Of a stretch of 64,000 nt of DNA, positions 21,660 through 32,560 are shown one piece after another; position 1 is the first letter of the stretch; every line of letters begins with the position of its first letter. This stretch comes from Ditylenchus dipsaci (Eukaryota > Nematoda > Chromadorea > Rhabditida > Anguinidae), in assembly GCA_004194705.1 (NCBI GenBank), contig SADC01001342.1, positions 203,494 through 267,493 on the forward strand, written 5' to 3'. Under the pieces are notes generated by a model. The model was given only the letters and a program-made list of their open reading frames with translations, was not told where the DNA came from and ran no database searches. The position numbers were made by a program, and so were the translations under genes.

Positions 21660-21990
21660 AAATTATGTGTTAGATTAGGTTTGTTAGGACCGAAATCAAT
21701 ATTTCACCCACGCAAACCCCAAAATGTGCGGTGGTTACCTCCTGGTCAGGTAGATGTCCACCTGGATGGCCTTCAAAATTAAAATTTCTTTATAATAAAA
21801 AATAAACCATTTTTCTTACTTAAAATTGTGTGAGGAATTCGGCTTGTTAAGACCAAAAGTGCGACTTTAACTACCCAACTCCAAACCTGGGTGGCTACCA
21901 CCTGGACAGGTTGATATCCAGGTAACTTCAGAGTAAGGGTAAATTCACCCAAATGCCCTGAAAAGTCAAACGCCTGTTTTTTATATCTTT
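21660..21990. repeat. Fragments of the 'ccaggtggatgtccacctg' satellite family
   Basis: Two to three diverged units with 'gtcaggtagatgtccacctg' and 'ggacaggttgatatccagg', and 'aattgtgtgaggaattcggc'. The same family is tandem at 24160-25350 and scattered at 30640-31000. Confidence 0.6.
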
Positions 21991-22004
21991 AATTGGTCAA
22001 AAAA

Positions 22005-22470
22005 GGTATGCGCTCAGGTGAATTCGAACCAGCGACCTAAATCAACCCTTAGAATTATTAACAACCCCATCATGCAGTGTGACCAAACCAAGTGGTCGTC
22101 CACTTGGATCAAAATTTTTTTTTCACGTTTTCGGGTTCCAAAACAATTTTTCTGCACTAATTCGAGCATCCCGAAGATGGTTTGACAGTGGTAAAATCAC
22201 GTTTTACCGAGAAATTTTTGAGTTATTGCTAAAGATTGATTTTGATAAATACTGTCATAAACCACTGTCAAACCATCTTCTGGATGCTCGAATTAGTGCA
22301 GAAAATTTGTTTTGGAACCCGAAAACGTGAAAAAAAAAATTTGATCCAAGTGGACGACCACTTGTTTGGTTCGTCCCTCTGGATGTCCCTCTGGATGGAG
22401 TTCTGAGCGATTATAAGTGGTGATGTAGAGCTTGCTGGTTCGAATCCACCTGGGCGCATACCTTATTGTT
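22005..22470. mobile_element. Palindromic MITE with B-box-like termini, copy 1
   Basis: Outer arms 'aggtatgcgctcaggtgaat' and 'atccacctgggcgcatacct'; inner arms 'accaaaccaagtggtcgtcc' mirrored near 22355. Each arm includes a GGTTCGAATCC-like box near 'ccagcgacct'. Other copies: 24183-24535 (core only), 31050-31530 and 56820-57090 (core only). Confidence 0.7.
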
Positions 22471-22720
22471 TTATCATGATTTTGAGTATTTGAGTGGTGT
22501 AGAAGTCCATACACTCATCGCCAAGGTGGCTGGTTCCAACCCCTTCTTGATGCAATCAGTCCTGAGTAGAGGACCTCGATTCATGTCCTGGTCACTAGGT
22601 GCTTAACGGGGTTCGGAGACCATAAATTGCTTTTAGATGCCCTCCGAAAACGGTGTCTCTGTGACTAAAACAGCCAATTCCGCGTTGAAATAAGATCTAT
22701 GGCCAAAAACAAGAAACTCT
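22471..22720. other. Spacer inside 21052-22952
   Basis: Contains 'aaggtggctggttccaaccc' (another B-box-like string) and unassigned sequence. No gene. Confidence 0.4.
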
Positions 22721-23478
22721 ATGATGAAAAAGATATACCACCCAAAAATATCCACGGAAAAAGTGCTTTACCAAAAAGCTTTCTTACCAAATGTGCCTTT
22801 ACCAATAAATTTTACCAAATATGACTTTACCAAAAATTTTTTACCAAATGTGCCTTTACCAAATGTGTCTTTACCAAAAATTTTTTTACCAAAAAGCTTT
22901 TTAACCAAATGTGCCTTTTACCAAATATTTTTTTACCTTTCTCGGTACAGCCAACATGTGGTATACCATAATCCTGCCTACGAGTGTTGTTCTAGAAGAA
23001 TTATCACCACCCAGGTACCACTATTTGAGTTATACACGTTGTACATCTTGAGTCGTACATCTTAAGTACAACTATTATGACACCTAAACAAGAATTTTCT
23101 TGGGTATTTCAACTATAAGGTGTAAAATATAAATGTAAGGAGGAATTGTTTCTGTGTTCGAAAGCTATCTGTCGAGAATGGGAAACGGTGAATTCGTCAA
23201 CGTTGAATTCATCGAAAGGTGAATTCATCGACGGTGAATTCATCGACAATTTGGTGTTTTGTTTAATAGCCTTTTGTTTGTACCTTTCATGATTCATAAG
23301 CCTACAGGTTCGACTTCCGGTGGCAGCAAACATGATTTTTCTTGACTAAAATAGGGTTTAAAAGTCCAGGAAGCCTCAGGATGCTTAAGAAAAACCGCCT
23401 GAGACCTTCCCTGAACCGGTGTACCTCCAGAATCCGACATTTTGGATTTTTTCGAAAGTAATAAAAAGCATTGTATTC

Positions 23479-25847
23479 GGTAACCGGACAATTTGCACTC
23501 TTAACCAGATATGTCGCGCGACATTTTGCACTCTGAGCCAAATTTGTCGTCGTCTTCCTTTCGCATACCAAAGAGATTCGTTTCAAAAAGCACTAGAGTG
23601 CAAATTGTCGCGCGACAAAAAGCACTAGAGTGCAAATTGTCGCGCGACTAAAAACGCTAGAGTGCAAATTGTCGGGTGGCATCGGACTCAGATCCCGGAA
23701 ACTGAGAACACGGACAACTCGGCTTTTCAAAAGCTCATCTCAAAAGAAATTCATATATAGGACAACTCAACACAATTATACTGATCTTTTGAATACCCGC
23801 CTAATGCGGAATTCATTTTTAGGACAACTCATCCCAACTAAAACTCATCTTTTTGACAATTGGGCGGGAAAATTTTGAATTATGGGACAATTGAATTGAA
23901 ATAAGGTTTGACTTTCTGGCAACTTGACCCTTTCGTGTTTCAATGTAGGCATATCAGGCTTTTTGTCTTTCTTGTCATTAATGTTTGTTTCCCTGTCTTT
24001 TTAACTTTAACTTACCCTTTCCGTATCTTTTAACTGTGCACTTTTGCCCGAAATTCAAATTTTTCGTCAATTTTACAATTAAACCATACTATCGTACGTA
24101 AAATAGTCTTACAAATCCTGTTTAATAAGACCTTAATTACGATTTTATCTACCCGAAATCCCAATATTCTGGGTAGGTACCACCTGGCCAGCTGGACCAC
24201 AAAACCAAGTGGTCGTCCACTTGGATCAAATTTTTTTTACGTTTTCGGATTCCGAAACTCATTTTTTCAACTGATTCGAGCATGCTGAAGATGGTTTGAT
24301 AGTAGTAAAATTACGTTTTATCGACAAATTTTTGAGTTATTGCTAACGATTGATTTTGATAAATCAATCGTTAGCAATAACTCAAAAATTTCTTGATAAA
24401 ACGTAATTTTATTGTTATTAAACCATCTTTAGAATGATCGAATCAATGCAGAAAATATGCTTTGGAATCCGAAAACGTAAAAAAAATTTTGCTCCAAGTG
24501 ACGACCACTTGGTTTTGGTGGTCCAGCCGGCCAGGTGGTACCTAACCCAGTTTTTCGGATTTCGGTGAAAAAAATCGCAATTTCAGTCCTAACAAACAGC
24601 ATCTACCACACGATTTTGCATATGATAAGATGGTTTGTTTTCGATTCAATTTTTTTTTAATTTTTAAGGCCATCCAGGTGGATAACGACCTGACCATGAG
24701 ATACCTACCCTGGATTTTGGGGTTGGGTGGGTTAAGTCACAGTTTCGGTCTTATCAGACAGGATTAACCACACGATTTTACGGATGAAATCATTATTAAT
24801 TTTTCGATATGACCACTTTTTATTTTTCTGGCGAAAAAATTCCGGCTCAGCCAGGTGGATATACATCTACTATTGGTACCCACCCCAGATTTTGGAATTT
24901 CGGTGAGCAAAATCACAATTTTAGTCTTATCAAACACGATTCTCCACACGATTCCACATATCATAGCATGGTTTATTTTTTAACTTAAAAAAATTTTATT
25001 TTTCAGGCCATGCACATGGATACCCGCCTGACCAGTAGCTATCTACCATGGATTTCGGTTTTCGAGTGGCTGGAATCGTAATTTTGGTCCTGACAAACCC
25101 AATTCCACACACAATTTCGGGTTAGAAAAAATGGGTTGTTATAATTTTAAAGAAATTTGTATTTTTCGGCTATCCAGGTGGATATCCACCGACCACGTGG
25201 TACCTATCCCAAGTTTGAGGTTTATGTGGGCAAAATCGTAGTTTTAGTCACAATAAACCGGTTTTCGTGAAGCGATTTTAGATCAAGTTACGTGATTGTT
25301 TTTGATTTTGGCTAAGTTTTATTTTTCGAAGCATTCAGGTGGATATCCAAGCCTATGATAAAGAGTAATACTCCATCCATTACCGACAAACACAGACAAA
25401 TTGTCATCGAATAGACAACGAATTAAGTATAAAATAGGTGAGTCCTACAAAAACAGACAAAAAATTACTTCAAAAGTACAAAAGACCAATTTCAAACAAT
25501 CAAATTATTTCCCGCCCAATTGTCAAAAAGATGAGTTTTATTTGGGATGAGTTGTCCTAAAAACGAATCGTGTTAAGACCAGTTTTTATTTATTTGAATT
25601 GTTTTTGGACCAATTTTGTATGATCTCAATTATTTTTGTGCCAGTTGTCCGAATCTGAGTTGTCCTATATATGAATTTATTTTGAGATCAGTTGTCCGAA
25701 AGCTGAGTTGTCCGTGTTCTCAGTTTCCGTGATCTGAGTCCGATGCCACCCCAAATTGTCGCGCGACAAATATATAACGACAATTTGCACTCTAGTGCGA
25801 AATGTCGCGCGACATATTTGGCTAAGAGTGCAAATTGTCCGGTTTCC
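23479..25847. mobile_element. Nested foldback-type element with 'tgcactctagtgcaaattgtcgcgcgac' type arrays
   Basis: Inverted ends GGTAACCGGACAATTTGCAC and GGAAACCGGACAATTTGCAC, followed on both sides by 'gtcgcgcgacat' units. Flanks TTGTATTC (23471-23478) and TTGTATTG (25848-25855) are a 7-of-8 target duplication. A second array pair, 'ggacaactcaNNNNaactNatctttttgac' (23705-23890) and its inverse (25500-25715), lies inside, then satellite 24160-25350. Confidence 0.8.
24160..25350. repeat. Diverged satellite of ~160-185 bp units
   Basis: About six units, each with 'gccaggtggatatccacctg'-like, 'ggtacctaccccag', 'ttcggtNNgNaaaatcNcaatttNagtc' and 'caaacNNNattNcNcacacgatt' blocks. Unit starts are at roughly 24530, 24690, 24875, 25035 and 25195. 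The first unit is split by the palindrome 24183-24535 (arms 'ctggaccacaaaaccaagtg'). The same family appears at 9455-9560, 21660-21970, 30260-30360, 30640-31000 and 31590-31740. Confidence 0.7.
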
Positions 25848-26264
25848 TTGTATTGTTCCCGAAACCGTCTCTTAAGCAGGGTCTGTAAATTCGACAGTGG
25901 TTTAATGGTATTTTTGCAGTTTTTGTGAATCTAGCAGAACCTTACTACTGTACCACTGTCAAACCGTCTTTAGGATACTAAAAATAGCGCAGAAAACAGG
26001 TTTTGGAACCTGAAAAACATAAAAAGTTGCACCAAGTGTGTGACCAGTTGGTTTGGTTAGTGCATGGATTATCCAGTAGAACTGAGGTTGGATTAGAGAA
26101 AAACATTTTGAATCAAAAAAGGTATGAAATAAAATTTTCGATGAATTCAACTGTCGATGAATTCATCTTTCGATAAATTCACCGTTGATGAATTCACCGT
26201 CGATGAATTTACCGTCGATGAATTCACCTAATGCCATCGAGAATAAACAGTGTTTGTATTAAAC

Positions 26265-26419
26265 GGCGACCGGACAAAACAGGTTTTTAAAAGTATTTGT
26301 CGCACGACAAAAACGGTTTTTTTATTGGTCAAATCGGCCGAAACAGCCGAATTGACCGATAAAAAAACCGTTTTTGTCGCGCGACAAATACTTTTAAAAA
26401 CCTGTTTTGTCCGGTTGCC
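26265..26419. mobile_element. 155-bp MITE related to the ends of 23479-25847
   Basis: Ends GGCGACCGGACAAAACAGGT and GGCAACCGGACAAAACAGGT (inverse). Perfect 9-bp duplication GTATTAAAC at 26256-26264 and 26420-26428. Contains 'gtcgcacgac'/'gtcgcgcgac' and a palindromic centre 'ggtcaaatcggccgaaacag'. A minimal relative of the larger element next door. Confidence 0.85.
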
Positions 26420-26429
26420 GTATTAAACG

Positions 26430-26770
26430 CTGAAAAAAGCGTCAAAAACATAGATAACAGGCAGAAAAGGCGGCAACCCAAGTAAATAAGCGGTACAATA
26501 ATTCAAAAATGGCACTAGGTCATTTCGTTCCGTGGGGTTGGTACTTATGTACCTGGGGGCCCTTTTTGGTTAACTGTAAATAGTGCTTAAACGTCTCCTA
26601 AGTTATTTCTATACGCTAAAAACGATATAAAAGTTCTTTCCTAACAGTTTCCGCACTAAAAAGTTGGGTTTTCATAAAAAAGATTGGGTACCAAAAGTTG
26701 AGCTTTAAGTACCCGATTTTTTTGCGCCAGCCTGTATAAGTTCAAAGCTCACCTATTTCACGGAGAAATT
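26430..26770. other. Unassigned intergenic sequence
   Basis: No gene, array or long palindrome recognised. Confidence 0.4.
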
Positions 26771-26775
26771 CACTA

Positions 26776-27111
26776 CAGTAAAACCTCGTTATAAGATACA
26801 CCCAATATAAGATACCGTATTTTCTTTAATAATGACCCCGGGGTCATTATTTTTCAACCCCTGAAAAATTCCGAAATTGTCAATCAAAAATGACCTTAAC
26901 TCTGAAATCCTAGTCAAAAATAAGGGGGGGGTCATTATTAGAGAGGGGGTCATTATTAGAGAAAATACGGTAAACCTCGTTATAAGATACACCTGGGTCC
27001 GGTCCCAAGCTAAATAACTCCCGTCAAACTAGCCCCCTATATAAGATACACCACGTTATAAGATACAGCTGGGGTCAGTCCCTGGGTGCATCTTATAACG
27101 AGGTTCAACTG
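26776..27111. mobile_element. Pogo/Tigger-like MITE with 'cgttataagatacacc' repeats
   Basis: TA-CAGTAAAACCTCGTTATAAG at the left; 'cttataacgaggttcaactg'-TA at the right. Internal repeats 'ctatataagatacaccacgt'. Interrupted by the TACCG-ended MITE 26813-26972. Confidence 0.8.
26813..26972. mobile_element. TACCG-ended MITE nested in a pogo-type MITE
   Basis: 'taccgtattttctttaataa' at the left and 'ttattagagaaaatacggta' at the right. The interior 'gaccccggggtcattatt' and 'aaattgtcaatcaaaaatga' also occurs in the copy at 54176-54337. Confidence 0.8.
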
Positions 27112-27198
27112 TAATGCTCTTTATTATTAAATAAATAAGTGTACAATGTGCGATTTCAAGACACGCTAATAACAACCATGCCAATGTAATGATATTTT

Positions 27199-28803
27199 TC
27201 ATTCATTTACTTTCTGACATTCTCCAAAATTCATTTGACTGCCATCCTCCAGCGTGAGAAAAGTTGCGTTATTTCGACATCCTATTCTTCGAATGGTTTG
27301 ATCGACGTCAAAAGGATGTGGTGCTGTTTGAATCGAAAACTGAAAATAACTTAGATAAAAAACTTGAAAAGGACTTTCGAAAAACACAAACTTCTTCTGC
27401 TGGATATCCTAATTGCCCATGGTTGTTCCAACCCCATCCATACAGGTCCCCATCACCTGAAATCAAAGTGAACTGCTCCAAGTGCCGTATTTACTATAAT
27501 TGTGCCCACGGGCATAATTTTTCGACACCCTCGGGGTTGGGCACAATTAGAGACTGGGGTATACCGTATTCACTCCAAACTAAAGCGCCCCCTCGTTCAG
27601 AATCGTGTTCTTGGCGTTGAGTTTTTGGCCTACTTTTACAAATTTTCATCATGCAAATCACCGCTTTTTTTTGCTACAAAATGAGAGGTAACTTGCTAAA
27701 GAGAAGCCTCGAAAAAGTGAATTAAAACGTAATTCAAAAAACAGGTTTCGCGAATTAGGGTGTGACCGTTTATTAGAGTGAATAAAGTAATTAGAGTAAA
27801 TATGGTAGCAAAAATCGACGTCTTACTTGTAAGAGCACAACTGTGCCAACCACCAGCAGATATTTGAACCACGCTGATTTCTGCTTCAGAGAACATCTCG
27901 ACTTTTTTTGGTTTTAGCTCTGAGTTCAAAATACCATGACCAAGTTCTCCGTGACTGCCTGTTCCACTACTGTGAACAGCTCCAGAGTCGTCTAATAGCA
28001 CAATGTGATCATTTCCTGCGCAAGCCTGAAATAGTTAAAACAACAGAGCTGCAAACCGCTTGCAGAGAATTCCATTACCTGGCCTACCCTGAAGTCCAAC
28101 ACATACCTCTGCGGAGTGCACTTTGACGGCCGCGAATCATAAATCCTAAAAAGGGTTAGGATAAACGAGCATATCGGAAAAAGAATATTAGTATTCGCCT
28201 TTCGATGGTAGATCTAGATTTTGCATCTTCTTCATTTACGATAAGAAACGAGCCGAAAAGAGTACAGACCAAAAAGTAGCTTGCAGATAGAGCTGAGGTA
28301 GATGGAGGAATCATGAACTCTGACATCCAACTATCCCAATGAGACCATTGCCGAAGAAGAAGACTGCTGCTTTCATCCGCATCTTGAAGTTTTGAATTAT
28401 GAAGGCGCACGTCAAGCTCAACGAACTTCCAAGTTTGATCACCGGACTCACGTTTAACACAGAACAAGATCTGCAATTTTCGCGTTAGCAAGAAAAAAAA
28501 ATAAAAATGTAAGCTAGCCTTATTCTTATATGCGAATATTCTTCCAGTCTGGCTGACCAAAAAGAATATACATTGATCAGTGAAACCGACATAGTCGACT
28601 GCTGCCATTTCCACAATTTCCAGCTGCACTTGTTCTAAGGAGAAGTTGTCGACGATGGAGACTGAGCTGATGATTGAGCGATTCTTATTGCTAGCAGATG
28701 TCTCTGCGACACCAACAGACACAGCGGAGACATCAACGTAGCCAAAGAAGGAATATCGGCGGAAACTAGAAGCTTGTGGCTCTTTCACTTCATTATGAGA
28801 CAT
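27199..28803 (-). CDS. RCCD1: RCCD1-like RCC1-repeat protein
   Basis: Minus-strand gene. Exons: about 28803-28160 (possible GC-AG intron at about 28472-28519), about 28147-28107, 28025-27827 and 27323-27199. The N-terminal part starts MSHNEVKEPQASSFRRYSFF and is weakly conserved. Later exons carry an RCC1 blade: NDHIVLLDDSGAVHSSGTGS, HGELGHG, LKPKKVEMF and SAGGWHSCAL, then IRRIGCRNNATFLTLEDGS. This order (a GxxHxGxLGHG blade followed by AAGGWHS) matches RCCD1, a partner of the histone demethylase KDM8 in vertebrates. The protein stops soon after, so it lacks the usual final 'WGKYGQLGHE' blade: either truncated or missing an exon. The last intron (27324-27826) holds two repeats. It is divergently transcribed from ALG8. 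Confidence 0.7.
27355..27560. repeat. Intact copy of the repeat interrupted at 10208-11735
   Basis: Matches 10208-10273 plus 11570-11735 without the 1.3-kb insertion: 'cttctgctggatatcctaat' runs straight into 'tgcccatggttgttccaacc'. Lies in the last RCCD1 intron. Confidence 0.75.
27562..27805. mobile_element. TACCG-type palindromic MITE in RCCD1 intron
   Basis: Left 'taccgtattcactccaaact', right 'agagtgaataaagtaattag' ending 'tatggtag'. The inner arms 'cgtgttcttggcgttgagtt' and 'attaaaacgtaattcaaaa' are related to those of 58540-58789. Borders are diverged. Confidence 0.5.
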
Positions 28804-29101
28804 CTAATAGGACAAAAATAGAAACATCGAAATACACCATCAAAAACATATCCACTAAAAATTGTGGTACACAGATTTGGTTTTAAAATACCGCCGTTCA
28901 ATGCCCGAGTTTAAAAAATAATTTTTATTACTCTAAAACTTTTAAGGCTAAAATTCATTTGCGCCCTCAAAATGCTCATTTACGCCCTCAAATTAATTAT
29001 TTACGGGTGAGATCGTATTGTTAACATTTGAATTGAGCAAATTGACAATTCAATTTTTTTACGATTCAGCTCAATTTTTTTCAGCTTTTTGACGATTCAG
29101 C

Positions 29102-29807
29102 CATGGGTGGGCAAAGATCAGATCAGATCAGATCGATCTAGATCAGATCGAGATCAGATCAGATCGCCAAAGATCAGATCAGATCGATCTGATCGATCTG
29201 ATTCATTTTGTCATCCAAATGTTTTGTCTCGAAAAGATTTCTGTAAGTTTGAATGTTCGATCCGGTTTTGTATTAAATTATTTGAGCTGAGTTTATTTGT
29301 AGCACTCATTTTTCATTGAACACCACCAAGTTCTTATTATTTTTCTATTATTGTGTAGTTTTCAGTCGAATCTCTTATGCAATACTTTTATTAATTTTTC
29401 TAGTGAATATGCAAGGAACTTTAAAATGTTATTTAGAATAGGTCTAACCTTAAAATTAAATCAAAAGAGAGCTTAACGAATGCCCTACTATAAGTGTATT
29501 TACAGTGTACGGTTCAAGAGATGTTCGCAAATCTTGAACAATGTTTTTAACATGACTAAATGTACGTTCTGCACTGCCATTACCACCAGGCAAAGAAAAC
29601 AAAATTTTGCAAAACGCGCAAGGTCAGGCAAAGAGTTTTCCTGACTTTTCCAGAAGTCAAACTTACAGAAATCTTTTCGAGACAAAACATTTGGATGACA
29701 AAATGAATCAGATCGATCAGATCGATCTGATCTGATCTTTGGCGATCTGATCTGATCTGATCTAGATCTGATCTGATCGATCTGATCTGATCTTTTGCCC
29801 ACCCTTG
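29102..29807. mobile_element. hAT element with 'agatcagatc' inverted arrays
   Basis: 8-bp duplication GATTCAGC at 29094-29101 and 29808-29815. Ends CATGGGTGGGCAAAGATCAG and CAAGGGTGGGCAAAAGATCA (inverse). Arrays of 'agatcagatc' at 29115-29205 and 29705-29795. Contains a hAT transposase tail on the minus strand, confirming the class. Confidence 0.85.
29505..29665 (-). pseudogene. hAT transposase C-terminal remnant
   Basis: The minus strand reads ENSLPDLARFAKF, then after a one-base break LPGGNGSAERTFSHVKNIVQ and DLRTSLEPYT. This is the hAT dimerisation pattern (PxLARxA...SsAeRtFS...iv.d.R..L). Only the tail survives inside the 706-bp element 29102-29807. Confidence 0.8.
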
Positions 29808-30244
29808 GATTCAGCACATTACTTTTCAGCTTTATGAAAATTCATCACATTTTTCCCGGTTTTCTTGAAAATTCATCACACATTTTTGCTTTTCGTTGAC
29901 AATACATCCAAAACGCGATTTATCTGGCGGATTATTCAACTGAAATCTAATTCAGCTTAAAGCTAACTCACCAAAAGTAGGACTCAGCACATTGTTACTG
30001 TTCTTTGTCACTCTTCAGCTAGTTTTTTATATAACTTAACAAAAAGCACAGTGGGCGTGGACACTCATTTGGGCAAAACTCATTTCGGCTGCCTTATTTG
30101 TGCCCCGTAGGTGAATATTAGATTTTTTTGAGTTTTTATACCATTTTTGTCTTCTTTCTAACTTTTAAAGCAACTTTCACAACGATAACATATGCTTAAT
30201 TATTCTTTCCCGCCTATTGTTCATTGATCCCTCTCCCTCTTAGC

Positions 30245-31710
30245 TGCGGCGGAGTTAAATCAAACAATGCTATCCTACCCAAAATCATGCGCTGAACGCG
30301 GTTTGACAATACCAAAATACCGAATTCACTAGCCAAAACCTCAGTATCAGGGTAGCGACGTATTCTAGACGAATACCTCTCTTTACCAAGATTAACTTCA
30401 TACAATTCGAAGCTTTTGACTATGTTTGCCTATCTAAACCACCATTCTTGGACGCCTTCAATCGCTCTCCAACCTCATGAGCTGAGCTCAGCACCCAAGC
30501 AAAGTACAGATTTTGTATACCCGATTCTTCTCTATGTGGTTACCCCGCTTGAAAAAAATTGTCTTTATTTCTTTTATTGGCTTTTATTTCCAAAATTGAC
30601 ATGTTTCTCATCCTCCATCTACCTCTAGGGTAGCCACGCATATAGCCAAGGAGTACCCGCTGGTCAAGTAGATGTCCACGTTGATGGCCTAAAAAGTTAA
30701 AATTTCTTATGAATAAAAAATAAACCATTTTGCTAACTTAAAATTGTGTGAGGAATTGGGTTTGTTATGTCCGAAATCGCGATTTTACACACTCCAACTT
30801 TAAAATACCACCTGGCCAGGTGGATGTCCACCTGAAGAGGGTATGAATAAAAAAGTTAATTTAAATATTTCTATTTAAATTTGGGCTTGTCAAGATCAAA
30901 AGTGCGAGTTTACCTTCCCAAGCCCAAACCTGGAGTTGCTACCATCTGGACAGGTTCATAAAAAGGTAACTCCAAGGTAGGGGTATATTCATCCAAATGG
31001 CGTAAAAAGTCAAATGCTTGTCTTTTTATATCTACAATTATGCTAAAAAAAGCTATGCGCTCAGGTGGATTCGAACAAGCAACCTTACATCACCAATTAG
31101 AATCGCTTAGAACTCCATCCAGAGTGACCAAACCAAGTGGTCGACCACTTGAATCAAATTTTTTTTCACGTTTTCAGATTGCAAAACAATTTTTCCGCAC
31201 TGATTTGAGCATGCTGAAGATGGTTTGACAGTGGTAAAATTACGTTTTATCGAGAAATTTTTGAGTTATTGCTAATTCTTGATTTATCAAAATCAATCGC
31301 AAGCAATAACTCCAAAATTTCTACATAAAACGGGGTTTTACCACTATCAAACCATCTTCAGCATGCTCGAATTAGTGCAGAAAAGTTGTTTTGGAACCCT
31401 TGAACGTAAAAAAAATTTTGGTCCAAGTGGACGACCACTTGGTTTGGTTGACTCTGGATGGAGTTCTGACCGATTCTAAGAGGTGATGTAGAGGTTGCTG
31501 GTTCGAATCCACCTCGGCGCATACCTTATTTTTATTATAATTTTGAGTGTTTGAGTGTTGTGGAGGTCCATATGAGGCATTCTGATATTAAAAATACGTC
31601 GCTACCCTGATACTGAGGTTTTGGCCAGTGAATTCGGTATTTTGGTATTGTCAAACCGCGTTCAGCGCATGATTCTGGGTGAGATAGCATGGTTTGATTC
31701 AATTTTTCTT
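30245..31710. repeat. Inverted satellite-derived arms with nested MITE
   Basis: 30255-30365 ('cgctgaacgcggtttgacaa', 'aaaacctcagtatcagggta') is inverted at 31595-31700. Between them are satellite-family units (30640-31000, 'gccaggtggatgtccacctg') and the palindromic MITE 31050-31530 (arms 'aaccaagtggtcgaccactt', termini with GGTTCGAATCC). No gene. Confidence 0.6.
31050..31530. mobile_element. Palindromic MITE with B-box-like termini, copy 2
   Basis: Same family as 22005-22470: left 'ctatgcgctcaggtggattc', right 'aatccacctcggcgcatacc'. Inner 'aactccatccagagtgacca' mirrors 'tgactctggatggagttctg'. The hinge is near 31275. Confidence 0.7.
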
Positions 31711-32220
31711 ACAACCTGAGGTGGATACCTGTTAGGATGGGTACCTACCTACCTTTGAGGTAGATTGTGCAGGAAAACCAGGTCAAACTAACGAAATAAA
31801 ATAAAAAGTACACTCAACTTCAATGAAACTGGTAAAAAAGAGCTGGGCTAACAAAAAGCACAATCTATATGCCAAGAAAAATCAACAGTAACGATAAAAA
31901 CGGGAAGGCATTCAACAATCTCTTTAACAACGCGAAAGCTAGTCAAAAGATAACAAACTAACGAGTTGAATACAAATTCTGCTGAATTTTCAAAAAACCG
32001 GGTAATAATATGCTGAATTGTCAAAATGCTGAAACAAATGTGCTGAATCGTCAAAAAATCAAAACCAAATATGCTGAATTGTCTTGTGAAGAATTTCGAT
32101 GTTTTGAACTGTCAAAAGTTCGAATTTTCAATAAGTTCAACTATCATAAGCTCAATTGTCAAAAGATGAATTGTCTGCTTGCAGAATTCCAATGTTAACA
32201 GTCTGATGTCACTCATTATT

Positions 32221-32560
32221 TACGCCCTCAAATTTTATATTGCCATTTTTCTGTAAATTTTGTTGCAATTTTGTAAATATTTTCACACCAGTGTGTAGCC
32301 CTGAATCTTGGCTTTTTAATGAGCTATCAAATTTTCTGAATGATATGAAAAATGACGAGATTTCGAAGTTACAAAAAAACCATCAACTTTTTAAAAAATT
32401 TTTGAAACCTCGAAATCTCGTCATTTTTCATATCATACAGAAAAATTTGATAGCTCATTAGAAAGTCAAGATTCAGGGCTACACACTTATATGAAAACAT
32501 TTATGAAATTGAAACAAAAATTCACAGAAAAATGGCAATATAAAATTTGAGGGCGTAAAT
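32221..32560. repeat. 340-bp hairpin with shared loop motif
   Basis: Arms 'caaattttatattgccattt' and 'aaatggcaatataaaatttg'. Each arm contains 'gtgtagccctgaatcttggc' (or its inverse) and 'tgagctatcaaatttt'. The same module occurs in hairpins at 45432-45840 and 55951-56395. Confidence 0.75.

Larger units (their letters stand above)
21052..22952. mobile_element. Foldback-type element with 'ttggtaaaaggcaca' inverted arrays
   Basis: 9-bp target duplication AACATGTGG at 21043-21051 and 22953-22961. Ends GGCTGTTCCGAAAAAGGTAA and inverse GGCTGTACCGAGAAAGGTAA. Arrays of 'tttggtaaaaggcacattt' fill 21075-21185 and, inverted as 'accaaatgtgcctttacc', 22745-22935. Nested elements: 21187-21476 and the palindrome 22005-22470. 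Confidence 0.85.
23180..26236. mobile_element. Foldback-type element with 'gaattcatcgac' inverted arrays
   Basis: 8-bp duplication TCGAGAAT at 23172-23179 and 26237-26244. Left array 'ggtgaattcatcgac' 23186-23252. Right array 'gatgaattcaccgtc' 26137-26229. Nearly all the interior is the later insertion 23479-25847. Confidence 0.75.

Noticed and set aside
22430..22460. Possible tRNA gene 3' half at GGTTCGAATCC
   Set aside because: The surrounding bases do not form acceptor, D or anticodon arms; only the B-box-like string is present and it sits in a palindromic MITE arm.
27264..27684. Plus-strand open frames over the repeat in the RCCD1 intron
   Set aside because: They overlap the dispersed repeat also found at 11570 and the antisense of an RCCD1 exon.
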